Below the pieces are notes generated by a model. The model worked only from the letters and a program-made list of their open reading frames with translations, was not told the DNA's origin and searched no databases. A DNA stretch of 64,000 nucleotides from Chionoecetes opilio (taxonomy: Eukaryota > Arthropoda > Malacostraca > Decapoda > Majidae): positions 18,501-82,500 of the forward strand of contig JACEEZ010016106.1 of the NCBI GenBank assembly GCA_016584305.1, written 5' to 3'. This document shows, piece after piece, positions 22,001 to 35,600 of the stretch (position 1 is the first letter of the stretch; each line of letters begins with the position of its first letter). The position numbers were made by a program, and so were the translations under genes.

Positions 22001-25000
22001 TTGCACCCCCTTCCGCCTTCCCCCCCCTTTCTCATTCACCTCCACCCACCCCCGACTCCACTCCCCCTACTCCCACCACCACATGGTGACACTCCCCCCG
22101 TGACTCCCTACCCACTACTCCCATCAGCACGTGGTAACACCCCCACCAACACCACGCCTCCCCCCCCCCCCGTTTCCCCACCAACACCAATTTCTTTATT
22201 ACAACCCCCCTCCCCCGTTTCCCCTCATTCCCCATCACCAACACAACACTGTTTCTCCCACCTTCATCTCTATAGTCTCCCTTCCTTCTCCATCACCATG
22301 GCAACCGCTACCCACGTGTGGGGCTAGCTCTTGACGCTATCGTGGTACGTTCATGGCACTGTCGTGGTTATCGTAGCTCTATCGTGAGACAAAATTACTG
22401 TTTATTTTCCATTCGTGACATAGTCTTACAGCTGTCATGACTCCATCATGACCATCTTACGACCGTCATGACACATACGTACAGGCAGCGTGACATTGTT
22501 GTGAGGCTATCGTGGTCTGCGTTTTTCGTGGTTAAATTTCACGATAGCGTCAATAATCAAATTGGTGGCGCTATTGTGGTTCGATTATGGAATGTGTGAA
22601 GGGATGGGGAAGAGGAATGATCCTTGATGCTGCCGCGTGATACAATAGACTCGAGAGGGTAGGGTAGGTAAGGGACAAGAAAGGGGTGTGCAGACCTCTT
22701 CCACTGCCCACAAACTCGTCTCTGCGCATCTGAATCATTGTACATCGTGGATGTGAACTTTTGTAGGCCACATTTTCGTACCGAGCCACCAGAATTATCA
22801 TATTTTCAGATTGATTATCGTACAACCTTAGGTAAAATCATATAGTCAGTAAATGACTTTATAATTTTAGTAAATAACTTGTAATTTACTTTAGTAAATA
22901 ACTTGGTAATTTTACTCACCCCAGTTTGAATGTTGTAGCATTGGATTTTTTATTTCGTATATTGAAAATAGACCCTAATTTACACATCTCGTATCATCGG
23001 ATTCTCGTATATCGAATGCTCGTATAACGGGACCTCCCTGTATGTAGATTTAAAAACGAAATAGGGAAAAGCTGGTTCACAAATAGGGTGGTAAATGATG
23101 GGAATGGACTCGGTCGTCAGGTTGTTAGTGTGAAGTCAATAGGGAGCTTTAAAAGGAGGCTGGATAACTTCATGGATGGGGATGAAAGGTGGATGTAGGT
23201 AGTGTTAAGTAACAGGAACTACCTCTTGTAGGTCTCACGGCCTCTTGTAGCTTCCTTATGTTCTTATGTATTTGGCCCGGTGGCTTGTGTCCTCTTCTCA
23301 GGTGCAGCGCCTCAAATCAATTACTAGCTTAACCCCTTGAGACCCACAACGTAATTTCCATTGAAATTTGGGTACCATTAGACAATTTTTAGTGACTAAG
23401 CAATATTTTATAGATATGATCTGTTTAGTATCCTTGTCGAGTAACTAATTTCGTATATTAAATTACTTTTCTTAATTTTATGGCTAACAACATACAATTT
23501 TATATAGCAAAGGAAAGATCTGGGCGTGAAGAGGTTAATGATGTGGGTTCACGGTGATGTCTTTCTTTGTGCAGATCAAGGATGTGTTGGAGGAGATGCT
23601 GGGCGACATGTGCTGCCGCGTGCAGGAGTCCAGCGACGTGGCACACATGGCGGCGAGCATCCTGCAGATCTACCTTCAGCACTATCGCCAGTACCAACGA
23701 GCTCTAAAAAAGGTAATATAAGGTAAAATAAGTACAGTAGAACCTCTCATATTCGGACTAATTGGGCCAAGGAGTGGTCCGAGTAATGCAAGGATCCGAA
23801 TAATGGGGGGATATGGTAAAAAAAAAAAAAAAAATTAAAAAATTAAAAAAACATTCTAGGTGTATATATATATAGCTAGGAAATTTCGACCCCTATAAAA
23901 AAAAAAAAAAAAAAAAAACATTCTAGGTGTATGTATATATAGCTAGGAAATTTCGACCCCTATAAAAAAAGAAAGAAAAAGAAAAGAAAAGAAGGAGGAG
24001 GTCCGAATAATGAGGGTCTGGATACGAGAGGTTTTACTGTAATAATAAAAGGTAGTAAAATCATAAGTAGTAATAAAAGGTAATAAAAGGCTAAAAGGTA
24101 TAAACGTAGATCACTTTTCCATGTAGACAGACGCCATTTCTGTCAACTTCATTTCATCTTCATTATAAAAAACTGCATCACATAGTTTTGTTTATGAGAT
24201 GTGTTACTTTCTCCTTGAAGTAGAAATTTACGTATATCCTTCATTAACCCATTGAGACCCAGAGCGTAATTTCCATTGTAATTTGGCTACCGTTAGAAGT
24301 TATTTTTGTGAATATAAGCAATATTTTATAGATGACCTGTTTAATACCCTTGTCCTCTAGCTAATTTGACATATTAAGTTACTTTTTCATAATTTTATGG
24401 CTAACAACAGACAATTTCATATAGCAAAGGAAATATCTGGGCGTGAAGAGGTTACGTTTGCACCTCACTCTCTTGGATGTCATGTGTAGCTATGCTGTAC
24501 TGGCATCCACAGTGTGTCATGTAGGCTGTTAAAACAGGTGAATGTGTTGAAATGACCTGGTAAGATGTAAGGTGACACTATTAACCCCTTGAAGCCCAGA
24601 TCCTTCCTTTGCTATAAAAAATTGTCTGTTGCCAAGCCATAAAATAAAGAAAAGTAACTGAATATACCAAATTAGCAGTGGTGGGCGCCGTTAATCAAAA
24701 AGTTAACTTCGTTAACCGTTAATCCGTTATCCAAAAAATTAACTTCGATAACCGTTAATCAGTTAATTCTTTAAAAATGTAACGGAAGTTATCGATAAAC
24801 CGTTAACGTTAATTTTTATTACAGAAAAAAACAAAACATCAGTTTTTGCTCTAAAACCACCTAAAAACACCTTTGAAAAGTGCCAAAACTATAAAATCAG
24901 TCTTTATGGGTTTTTTTAAGGGCTTTAGAACCCAAAAACTATAGTTTTTTTTTTGCTTTAGAGTTAAAAAAGGCGGATTTTATAGTTTTAACTTTAAAAA

Positions 25001-28000
25001 AAAAACTTAAAAAGGCTGATTTCATAGTTTTGGCCCTGTTTTAGGTTTTTAAAGGCTTTTACACCCAGAAAAGGGTGAAACAAAACTTAAATGAAACACA
25101 ATATTAGTTTATTTACACAATATTTTTGGGTTAGCGGACTTGAGTTAACGGAAGTTAAATGTAACGGAAGTTAATTAGTCCGACAATGATTTCCAAAGTT
25201 AACTTAAAAGTTAAATCGTTAACGAAAATGTTAACTTTGTTAAATAATGATTAACGGATTAACGGTTTGGTGCCCACCTTTGCAAATTAGTTAGTGGACA
25301 AGTATACTAAACAGGTCATATCTATAAAACATTCCTTATAGTCACAAAAAATTTTTCTTATGGTAGCCAAATTACAATTGAAATTACGTTCTGGGCCTCA
25401 AGGGGTTAAGGTTCCTCTATAAAGCTTCACCTCCAAACAAGAAGCAGCTTTATGCCCAAGTCAAAGCATTATTTACCCCTCACTTCAATGTCAGAGTTTG
25501 GCATGCCTTGAATATAGGACAACAATTTACATGAGTCTGTGTAAGAATGATATTTTAGAGCTCACCCATGGCATGATGAGATGCTTTGACATGTACTCGG
25601 CTGTCAGGGGATTAGCATGTCCTCTTATTTCATGTATATGAATTGAGTTATCTGCCAAACATTGATCTATTCTAGACTGAGATTAACTTACATGCAATGC
25701 AGCCTCATATGCCAGTATATTTGAGGCGCTTATTTCAGAAAGTCGATAAGCGCCATCAATAAAAACCTAAGAAAAGGGCTTCAAAATGTTTCAATGTTAA
25801 AAATGTCATATCTTTTGAACATTGAAACAGTTGAAGCCATTTTCTTAGTTTTTTATTGCTGGTGCTTACCGACTTTCTGAAATAACCGCCTCATATGTAG
25901 TATTATGTATATATCTATAAGATGGACACTTGAAATGTATGTATGCCTAAAAGTAATATGAATTAACAGAACTCCTTAACAACAGGTATCTAAGAAGCAC
26001 AAAGACTTTGAAGTGTTCAGCAGAGGTGGGCTGGAGGAGCTTCAGGCCAAGTACAAGCCCTTACACCCGGCCCTCAAAAGCCAAGAGTCCCTCAAACACT
26101 ACTACCGCAAGTTGTCCCAAGCTCTTCTGCTGCACTACCTGCCTGTTGAGGTGACGCGCTGTGACCTCATTCTGATCTCACTGAGAGACCTCTTTGCTCA
26201 AAATGTGTTGCAGGCGTTCGTGGACCTCCTGTGTGACACCCTTTGGCTTAACACGGCGCTGACGGAAATACTCTCGGGAGGCGTGGAGGACGTACAAAAC
26301 AGAAACGCCCAGAGGAAGAGAAGCTCACCGAAAGAGGAAAACATGGAAACACTGTCTTTAGAGGGATTGAAAAGTGCATTACAAGTGATTAGTGATGAGA
26401 GGATGTTGCATACCAGTCTCCCTGCCATTGAAGAGGAGACACTCTCAGAATTACAGCAGCTATTCCCCGTGGAAGGCCTACATGCTCAACGCTCACACCT
26501 CACTCAAGCTTCTGATTCCCCCGGTAATAAAGAAGACGACAAAAAGTTTGAGAATGCGGAAGAACTTGTGGAGTATGTTCGAAGCTCAAGTCTGGAGAAG
26601 AAAGAAAGCAGTGAGGATGAGGATTATAAGAGTGTGTCCTCTGCCTTGGGTACACTGATCTCTACTACTGCTGGTCCATTGTTACCCGACTCCTCCTCGC
26701 CTCCCTACGCACCTCTCGTCAGCAAGATGTGGGAGAGCCCTGTGGAGGATAAGTGCTTTGTTGACATACCTCCCGTGAAGAGAAAGAAAAATCTCTTCTC
26801 ACGTAATGTTGTGGAGGGGATGAAGGAGGAAGAGTACAAGCTCCTTTGCCGTCCCACAACCGATGAGAAGACGGCGAGGGAAGCGTCTAGTCCAGCGTCA
26901 ATTGCTGATAACTCCTTAGTGCCAAAGCTGGATGAGATAAGTCAAAATAGTAGTATTGAGATTAAGATTGAAGACAGTGATCCTATTAGTAAGGAACCTA
27001 ATGAAAAAACTCTGGTACCAAATCTGAGAGACATTCCACGGAGTAAAAGCTGTGGAAATCTTGTGAATGGGGAAGAGGGTGAAACTTTAGGTGTTGAGAC
27101 TAAAATATTGCATTCCTCACTAGGGAAACTGGACCAAGTAGAGGCTAAGGAAACTAAAGATACGGAGAGTAGTGATTCATTCGACGTGGATAACGACGAC
27201 ATTACTAACAGGAAAGAAAAAGGTTATTTAGTTAAGATGCTTTCCTTTGATAAGAATGACGGGACGGATGAGACGTCTCTGCAAAATGAGAAGTTAGAAG
27301 AGTGTGAATTAGAAAAGCCTAGTCCAGGGGAGTGTTTGAGAGTGTTGCCAGGGCGGGGCCGTGTGTCACCATCCTCCGCCAGCCCTGAACACAACCACTC
27401 ACCCACCACCGCCTCCACCGTCACACCCACCAAGGACACCGAGCCGCCAGGGACGCTAGAGATACCCGACTCTCCGCCTTTGGGTAACGCTGGGTTTGGA
27501 TGGGAGAACCCGGATCTTTCACCGATATATGAAGAAAGTGATGATTTAGCGGCATCCATAGCTAAGCTCAGGTATGATGTGCAGGCATTAACCCCTTGAG
27601 GCCCACAACGTGATTGCCATTGTAATTTGGCTATCATTAGACGATTTCAATTAATATAAGCAATATTTTATAGCTATGACCTGTTTCGTATCCTTTTCCA
27701 CTAGGTAATTTGGTATATTTAGTTATTTTTTGTAATTTTATGGCTAACAACAGACGATTTTATATAGCAATGGAAAGATCTGGGCGTGAAGGGGTTAACA
27801 CTGCAGGCATTTTCTATTCATTCTTTATATCGTCTCATCATGTCATCCCGTAATTTGCATCTTGAGCAGCGACAACCAGTGATACCATTCTGGTCTTGTT
27901 ATTTAAGATCTCCAAGCTTTACTTATATAAACTAATTATGGCACTACACTACGCGCCAAAATATTGTTCGTCACATCATAACAGAGCGCTCCCATAAGGG

Positions 28001-31000
28001 AATTCTGAAAATGTATTCTATGGCAGCCTAGTGACTTTTCAAGAGAGATATCTTACATATGGCAGCTTGTTTAAGGCACTGACAGTCCATCAAGACCATT
28101 GAGGAATGTTCAGATGCCACTTGTCAGTTATAGACGAACCATTTTAAAAAGCCACACCTTGAACCAAAGTTCACGAAACGTTCTCACCCACCTCATCACA
28201 CATTTCCTCGTAACACCCACAATCCTTGATATTTCTTACACTGGCCTCTCTGCCTTGTGTAGAGTTGCAATAACATTAATTTGCTCATTTTTTAGGTGTT
28301 TCTTGCCACCCATTATGAAGATAGTGAGAGTTATACCAGCGCACATCTGTTCAAATTATTTGCGGGAAGTGAGGCAATCCTTTTTAAAATGGTTCGTATA
28401 TAACTGACAAGTGGCATCTGAACATTCCTCAATGGTCTTGATGGACTAGCCCGTACCTTAAACAAGCTGCCATATGTAGGATATCTCTCTCGAAAAGTCA
28501 CTAGGCTGCCATACAGTACATTTTCAGAATTCCCTTATGGGAGTGCTCTGTTATGATGTGGCGAACAATATTGTGGCGCATAGTGTCCAGTCTGTAACAA
28601 TATTGTGGCGCATAGTGTCCAGTCTGTAACAATATTGTGGCGCATAGTGTCCAGTCTGTAACAATATTGTGGCGCATAGTGTCCAGTCTGTAACAAACAT
28701 AACCCATGCATGAATTCTCAATGCCAGAAGTGTGTCAATTGAGTTAACATTTAATCAGTCATTCAGTCTATGCATATGATACTAAAGGCATCGTCCATAA
28801 CAGGAACCTAACTACCACGTGTAGGTCTCGCGGTCTTTTGTAGCTTCCTTATTTTCTTATGTTTTTATAACTTCAGATCCCTCCTAACTGAAAGGGAGAG
28901 TCAGCACAGCCTTGGGAGTCTGAGTTCTTACGGCTCCAGCGATAGTGAGCCCAAGTCTGCCCAGTCTGACCCGGGCCGCTACAGCCTGGAGAAGGGCCGC
29001 TTCACCTTCACCCACAAAGACAGCTCGGGATCCCTAGGTACAGGAACTAACACGTGTAGGTTTCCCACCCTCTTGTAGCTTCCTTATGTTCTTATGTTTT
29101 CTTATGTTCATATGTCTGTCATATTGAAGTGTTTGCAGAATGATGCATGGCTCTTTTTTTTACATCACAAAGGACTGGCCAAGGGCACAACAAAAATGGG
29201 TAACACCAAGCCCGCTTAGTTGCCAGTCCCTATAAAGAAGACAGGAAGATAATAAAATAAAAAAGAGGGGTGAGCCAATTTAGTTCGGGAGGTGTCTTGT
29301 TACTCCTCTTTTGAAAAGATTTAAGTCATAGGAAAGTGGAAAAATAGAAACAGGAAGAGAGTTCCAGAGTTTACCAGTGAAAGGGATGAAAGAGTAAAGA
29401 TACTGATTAACTCTTGCATTAGGAAGATGGACAGAATAGGGATGAGAATGAGTAGAAAGTCTTGCTCAGCGAGGCTGAGGAAGGGGGGGAGGCATGCAGT
29501 TGGCAAGTTCAGAAGAGCAGTGAGCATGAAAATAACGGTAGAAGAGAGCAAGAGAAGCAACATTGCGGCGGTGATTTAAAGATTGAAGACAGTCAGTCAG
29601 AGGAGAGGAGTTGATGAGATGAAAAGCTTTTGACTCAACCCTGTTTAGGAGAGCTGTATGAGTGGATCCTCCCCAAACATGTGAGATATACTCCATACAT
29701 TGGTGGATAAGGCCCCTGTACAGAGCAAGCAATTGGGAGGGAGAAAAAAAAAGGACGCAGATGCCACAGGACACCTAACTTCTTAGAAGCTGTTTTAGCA
29801 AGAGATGAGATGTGAGATTTCCAGTTCAGATTTTTAATAAAGGATAGTCCTAGAATGTTCATTGTAGAAGAAGGAGACAGTTGAGTGTCATTGAAGAAGA
29901 GGGGATAGTTATCTGGTAGGTTTTGTCGAGTAGATAGGTGAAGAAATTGGGTTTTTGAGGCATTGAACAAAACAAGGTTTGCTTTGCCCCAATCAGAAAT
30001 TATAGAAAGATCAGAAGTTAGGCACCCGCTAGGTCTGCTTATTGATCACTCTTATCCTTGTCAGCAACATTTTCCTTGGAAGACTTTTAAGACCCTCAGC
30101 TCAGGAAAGGCCTAGTAATCAGGGTAGAACAAGAACTAATGGATTCAAACTGATAAGCATAGATTTGAAAAGGAAATATGGAAAAACTGGTTCACAAATA
30201 GGGTGGTAAATGATTGGAATGGACTCAGTCGTCAGGTAGTTAGTGCGGAGTCATTAGGGAGCTTTAAAAGGAGGCTAGATACATTCATGGATGGGGATGA
30301 AAGGTGGATGTAGGTAGTGTTAAGTAACAGTAGCTACCACGTGTAGGTCTCACGGCCTCTTGTAGCTTCCTTATGTTCTTATGAAATTTGTCCCCTGAAC
30401 CTCCTGCTTATAATATTAGACTCACTCATAAAATGCTTGTCTGCTGCAACCCTTCCTTCTGTATTGTATTTGAATAGCTTTAACCTTGTGCTTATGTATC
30501 CCTCATAGTGAGACTTATCTTTATTCTGAACCTTTGAATACATTGCAGAGGCACCAATAGTAGTATTAATAGGCTTATTATACAGGGAGGTCCCGAAGAT
30601 ACGAGCAGTTAGGTTCCACCTGGCATACTCGTAAAGCGAAATCTGGTGTAACGAAACACATAACTAATGGTAAAATATAGGTTTGGTTCCAGGACCATCA
30701 ATTAAAAAAAAGAGAGAGAAAAAAAAGACGTGTTTTTCAAGCTAAAATAAACTATAGCAAACACAAAAACACACAGCGTCTATATTACCCACACTGTACT
30801 ACCTATTCTGTAGAAAAAACATTCTGAAAGAGAAAATAGCACACAAAATAACATAACTGCACATTAATTAAACATAAAACATGCATAACAAGCAAAAAAG
30901 ACGTTGTACTGTAGGGGTACAAAAGTAGCGTGATACAAAAGAGGGTAGTGTAGCGGTCCTAAGATTGGGGCAGCACACCTGGCTAATTACCCCTAAGGAT

Positions 31001-31222
31001 CAGGCCGTGCCATATGCTTAATTACCCTTCAGGTCATTGACTGCGGTCCCAAGGTTGGAGCCGCATACCTGGCTAATTACCCCTAAGGATCAGGCCGCGC
31101 CATATGCTTAATTACCCTTCAGGTTACTGACTGCGGTCCCAAGGTTGGAGCCGCACACCTGGCTAATTACAGGAGAACCTCATTTAACCGGCATTTAAAA
31201 CAACGGCACTAATCGACCCAGG

Positions 31223-31262
<40 letters not shown>

Positions 31263-31764
31263 CCCCTTCTTCTTCTTCTTCTCCGGGCCTCCAGCAGGGA
31301 GGACCACGGCTAGCTTGAGCTCGTCAGAGAGATCCTGGTGAAAAAAGAGAGGAGAGTGTTCGTGGTGCTGGCGTGCGACACGAGGACTGGCTTGTCCATC
31401 CTGACGAGGAGTGCGGGGTAGAAAGGGGCACTCAGCAGGATAACCCAGGCATTAATTAGGTATAATTATTTCAAAAACTGAGAAAATCTGCAGAAATTTA
31501 GTTCAAATTTGGCGGGGTACGCAGGGTTGGCAACCCTTTCATCCCTTTCACTGGTAAACTCTGGAACTCTCTTCCTGTTTATATTTGTCCACTTTCCTAT
31601 GACTTACATCTTTTCAAGAGAAGAGTAACAAGACACCTCACGAACAAAATTGGCTCACCCCTCTTTTTTATTTTATTCTCTTACTGTCTTCTTTATAGGG
31701 ACTGGCAACTAAGCGGGCTTTGTGTTACCCATTTTTGTTGTGCCCTTGGCCAGTTCCTTTGATG

Positions 31765-31799
<35 letters not shown>

Positions 31800-32634
31800 G
31801 ATTTTGGGCGATTCCATAAGAGTAACTCTCAAAACAACGGCAAAATGAGTTATCCGGCATGCGCTCCCCCCGAGGGTGCCGGATAAACGAGGTTCTCCTG
31901 TACCACTAAATGTCAGGCCGTGCCATATGCTTAATTACCCTTCAGGTCACGGCTTGCTAGGGGTGACCTGACTGGGGTCAACCAAATCCCCCTTTGTCCA
32001 GACTGGGAGTGGTAGGGCGAGTATTTTAAACTTGATAATTTTACTCACCCCAGTTTGAATGTCATAGCATTGGATTTTCGATCTCGTATATTGAAAATAG
32101 ACCCTAATTTACACATCTCGTATCATCGGATTCTCGTATACCGAATGCTCGTATAACGGGACCTCCCTGTAATGTTTTATATTGTCCACAAACATGCATG
32201 TTTAGTAGTTGTTCATGTTCAATATTCAAGTCCACACAATTCCACGACAGTTGTAATAATAAAATCTAAGGCATCGGGTCCATAAAAGAGTCTTGGCTCA
32301 ATGGACCATGGCTTGTATATAAGTAATGTATAATTATTAACTTTATGTTTGTTATGTTAAGCCTAATAAAACATCAATCAATCAATCTACAGCCTCAGTC
32401 AAGTCAGTCTCGAGTTTGGAGTCGTGTGGAAATGGCACTGCGGATGAGGATCTCTTGGAGGCGGCCGAGATTCCCCTGGACGGCCGTGTGTTCCTGAGTG
32501 TGTGCGTCCCCTCCACGGAGGTGCACACGGAGGCGGGGGGAACCCAGTACACACTCTACACTATACAGGTGAGGGAGCCAAGTCTTATTAACCCCTTGAG
32601 ACCCAGAACGTAATTTCCATTGTATTTCCTAAAC

Positions 32635-32668
<34 letters not shown>

Positions 32669-35600
32669 CTATGCCTATAGCGCCTGTAGGCAGTGACCTC
32701 CAGGGGTGGGATGGTAGGCCCTGGAGGCACACTTGAGGTCTGTGATGGTTGGCCCTCGCCCGTGGTGGCGCAGACAGGATTTTTATAGTGACGCCTGTGA
32801 TTAGAGGCTCATGCCGCCCCCCTGTGTCCTCCGATGCACTCGCAATCGAAGGTAGAGTTAATGGGCAGCATGTGGGTGTTTGTAGGCCACTCGATGGTGC
32901 AGAAAGATTTTAAGTGGATTTATGGTTCTCACTCGGGATCGAACTCGGGTCTTCGAGAACGCCACCCGGTGACGCTAACCACTCTGCTACCGCCTCCCCA
33001 ACCTGTGGTCCCGTCTCCGTAGCTATATATACATATACATTAATCTAGTTTTGCTTGACCCACACTTTCTGCGTGTGTGTGTTTGTGTGTATAATAACCA
33101 CGAATACTTGTAGAGATGAGACACAATATTTTCCAGTATGATGTGTTTGTGTGTATAATAACCAGGGATACTTGTAGAGACGAGACGCAATATTTTCCAG
33201 TATGATGTGTTTGTGTGTATAATAACCAGGGATACTTGTAGAGACGAGACACAATATTTTCCAGTATGATGCCATATACCTGTGTGAGACGCCCACCATC
33301 ACTGAGGGGGAGGAGGAGGGCGCCAGTGAGCCAGCGCCCGTGTCCGAGCCTCGCATGGTGCTGCAGACCAACTGTGTCAAGAGAAGGTGTGTGTTGACCT
33401 ATCAGTCTATTTTTTTAACGAGGCGAAAATTCAAGTCTATCCTAAGGTCTCATGCTTAACCCCTTGAGACCCAGAACGTAATTTCCATTGTAATATGACT
33501 ACCATTAGACAATTTTTAGTGAATATAAATAATAATTTTATAGATATTACCTGCTTAGCATCCTTGTCGACTAACTAATTTGGTATATTAAGTTGTTTTT
33601 TGTAATATTATGGCTAACAACATACATTTTTTTTATAGCAAAGGAAATATTTGGGCGTGAAGGGGTTAAAGTTATGCCTGTTTACCTGATAATGTGGTTA
33701 ACTATGATAAAATATAGCTGAAATTTAGAAGAAGCGTAGTATTTCCTTCTCCTGGCATCAAATATCAGTCAGTAAGCAGCAAGGGGTCAGGATTTCTCGC
33801 CTTGTTAAAAAAACCCAGTACATATACTAGTTGTGTTTTACAGGGCCTGAGCTACACTCGTGTGGACCAGCTTTTTAATTGTGCCTCTGAAAAAATGCCT
33901 TTTGTTTCTATTCAATGATTAAGCTTTCTGAAGTTGCTTTTGTTGACGTTTCAAAGATGCTTTATTCTTGGTGTATTTTTTCTAACAATATTGCCCAGAC
34001 CTGAAAAGAAATGCAAACTATAAAGTGACACGATCGAGAAAATTGATATCATCTAGTATTCTGTAAATGTGAGGCATGAATCAGATTGTGATGTATGTAG
34101 CTATATGTTGTGTGTATAATAACCAGGGATACTTGTAGAGATGAGACACAATATTTTCCAGTATGATGCCATATACTTGTGTGAGACGCCCACCATCACC
34201 GAGGGGAAGGAGGAGGGCGCCAGTGAGCCAGCGCCCGTGTCCGAGCCTCGTTGTCCGAAGCCGCTGTTCAAAACACTCTGTTCAGGATTTATTTAGTCTC
34301 CGTATCTACATATATTTTTTTCCAGATTTCGTGAATTTCTCACTCTCCACGCTGCCTTAGAGGACGACACCAGACTGCGGGCGGCCATGAAGGGGGTGAA
34401 GGCCCCCAACAAGTGGCTGAACCTGCCCTTCAGCAAGCTGGACTCCACCACCATTGCCACGCGTAAACAGTTCCTAGAGAAATATCTTCAGGTATGTTCA
34501 TAACAGGAACTACCTCGTGTAGGTCTCACGGCCTCTTGTAGCTTTCTTATTTTCTTATTGTTCTGATGTTACATGTATTACTTCTTCTAACAAACAAGGC
34601 ATCTTTAGAAGAATCATGTCTCAGAAAAATAAGACATAAAAGTCAGCCTGCAGCATCGGATTATGAAACTTCTGTAACTTGGCATTCAGGTTGAGAAGTA
34701 TCCATGGAGCTGTTGTGAATGAGGTGTGAGTTTTTTGTGAACTCTGCATAATTCTTTTGTAAGGTTAGGATGCAAACCACCACATGATGATACACAAATG
34801 ATATTTGATATTTTGATGTGAACATATCGGTCCGATGAGCCGAAACTCTTTTACGGACCACATGCACAGGTCAAGTTATGACTTTGGAGCAGTCGTGGTT
34901 GAGTAATAGTAACAAAATATTAACAGTACAAACCTCGATTTCCCGGACCTCCATTTCCCGGATATCGGATTTGCCGGACAAAATCCGAGGTCCGGGGATA
35001 TGTCAGTCTCGGACAATTTTTTTTTTTTTTTTTTTTTTTTACACGTTGAAATGCCTGGTCCTGTTCGTAAATTGACAAAGTTGTCCGGTGGTCCGAGCAT
35101 CTCCTGTCACCCCTGGTCAGTGCCCACGCCTCCCGCCAGGTGGCAGCATGCTCAGCGGTCGTATTGTTTACATTTGGGCACACGACATTCACGGTTCACC
35201 TGCACTGCCTCCGTCAGTCCCCTGACTCCTACTGCCCCTGGTGCAAGAACATTTCTGAGACTATTGAACACTATCTGCTGCCTCCCGCCAGGTGGCAGCA
35301 TGCTCAGCGGTCGTATTGTTTACATTTGGGCACACGACACTCACGATTCACCTGCACCGCCTCCGTTAGTCCCCTGACCCCCACTGCCCCTGGTGCAGGA
35401 ACGTCTCTTGAGACTATTGAGTACTTTTTGCTGCCTCCCGCCAGGTGGCAGTATGCTCAGCGGTCATATTGTTTACATTTGGGCACACGACACTCACTGT
35501 TCACCTGCACGTCCTCTGTTAGTCCCCTGACCCCCACTGCCCCTGGTGCAGGAACATCTCTTGAGACTATTGAACACTTTCTGCTGCCTCCCGCCAGGTG

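Larger units (their letters stand above)
19630..23040 (+). mobile_element. Tigger/pogo-like DNA transposon, TA-flanked, with nested insertions
   Basis: Ends CAGGGAGGTCCCGAAGATAC and its mirror ACGGGACCTCCCTG, flanked by TA on each side. Internal landmarks match the copy at 30583. It has been broken by a hAT-type element (19706-20707), a Helitron (20921-21498) and a further inverted-repeat element (21682-22603). No intact transposase. Confidence 0.75.
19590..23272 (+). mobile_element. CR1-like LINE 3' end split by a nested transposon
   Basis: Left piece 19590-19627 ends ACGGATTCAAGCTGGAAA; right piece from 23043 resumes TGTAGATTTAAAAACGAAAT and encodes WFTNRVVNDGNGLGRQVV to FMDGDERWM. An uninterrupted copy at 37446 gives the join, so a 3.4-kb element (19630-23040) was inserted. 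Confidence 0.75.
30583..32169 (+). mobile_element. Tigger/pogo-like transposon, TA-flanked, with nested insertion
   Basis: CAGGGAGGTCCCGAAGATAC at the left, ACGGGACCTCCCTG at the right, TA flanks (30581-30582, 32170-32171). Carries tandem 102-base units (ACACCTGGCTAATTACCCCT ...) and a second element at 31170-31900. No transposase. Confidence 0.8.

Noticed and set aside
26013..27599. Exon 4 as a complete intronless gene ending at 27599
   Set aside because: The apparent stop is in a MITE. The donor at 27571 keeps phase with exon 5 and the whole 14-exon frame is continuous.
32930..32999. tRNA-Ser or tRNA-Leu gene on the minus strand
   Set aside because: It is the head of a SINE with poly-A and a second collinear copy at 44.3-44.6 kb.
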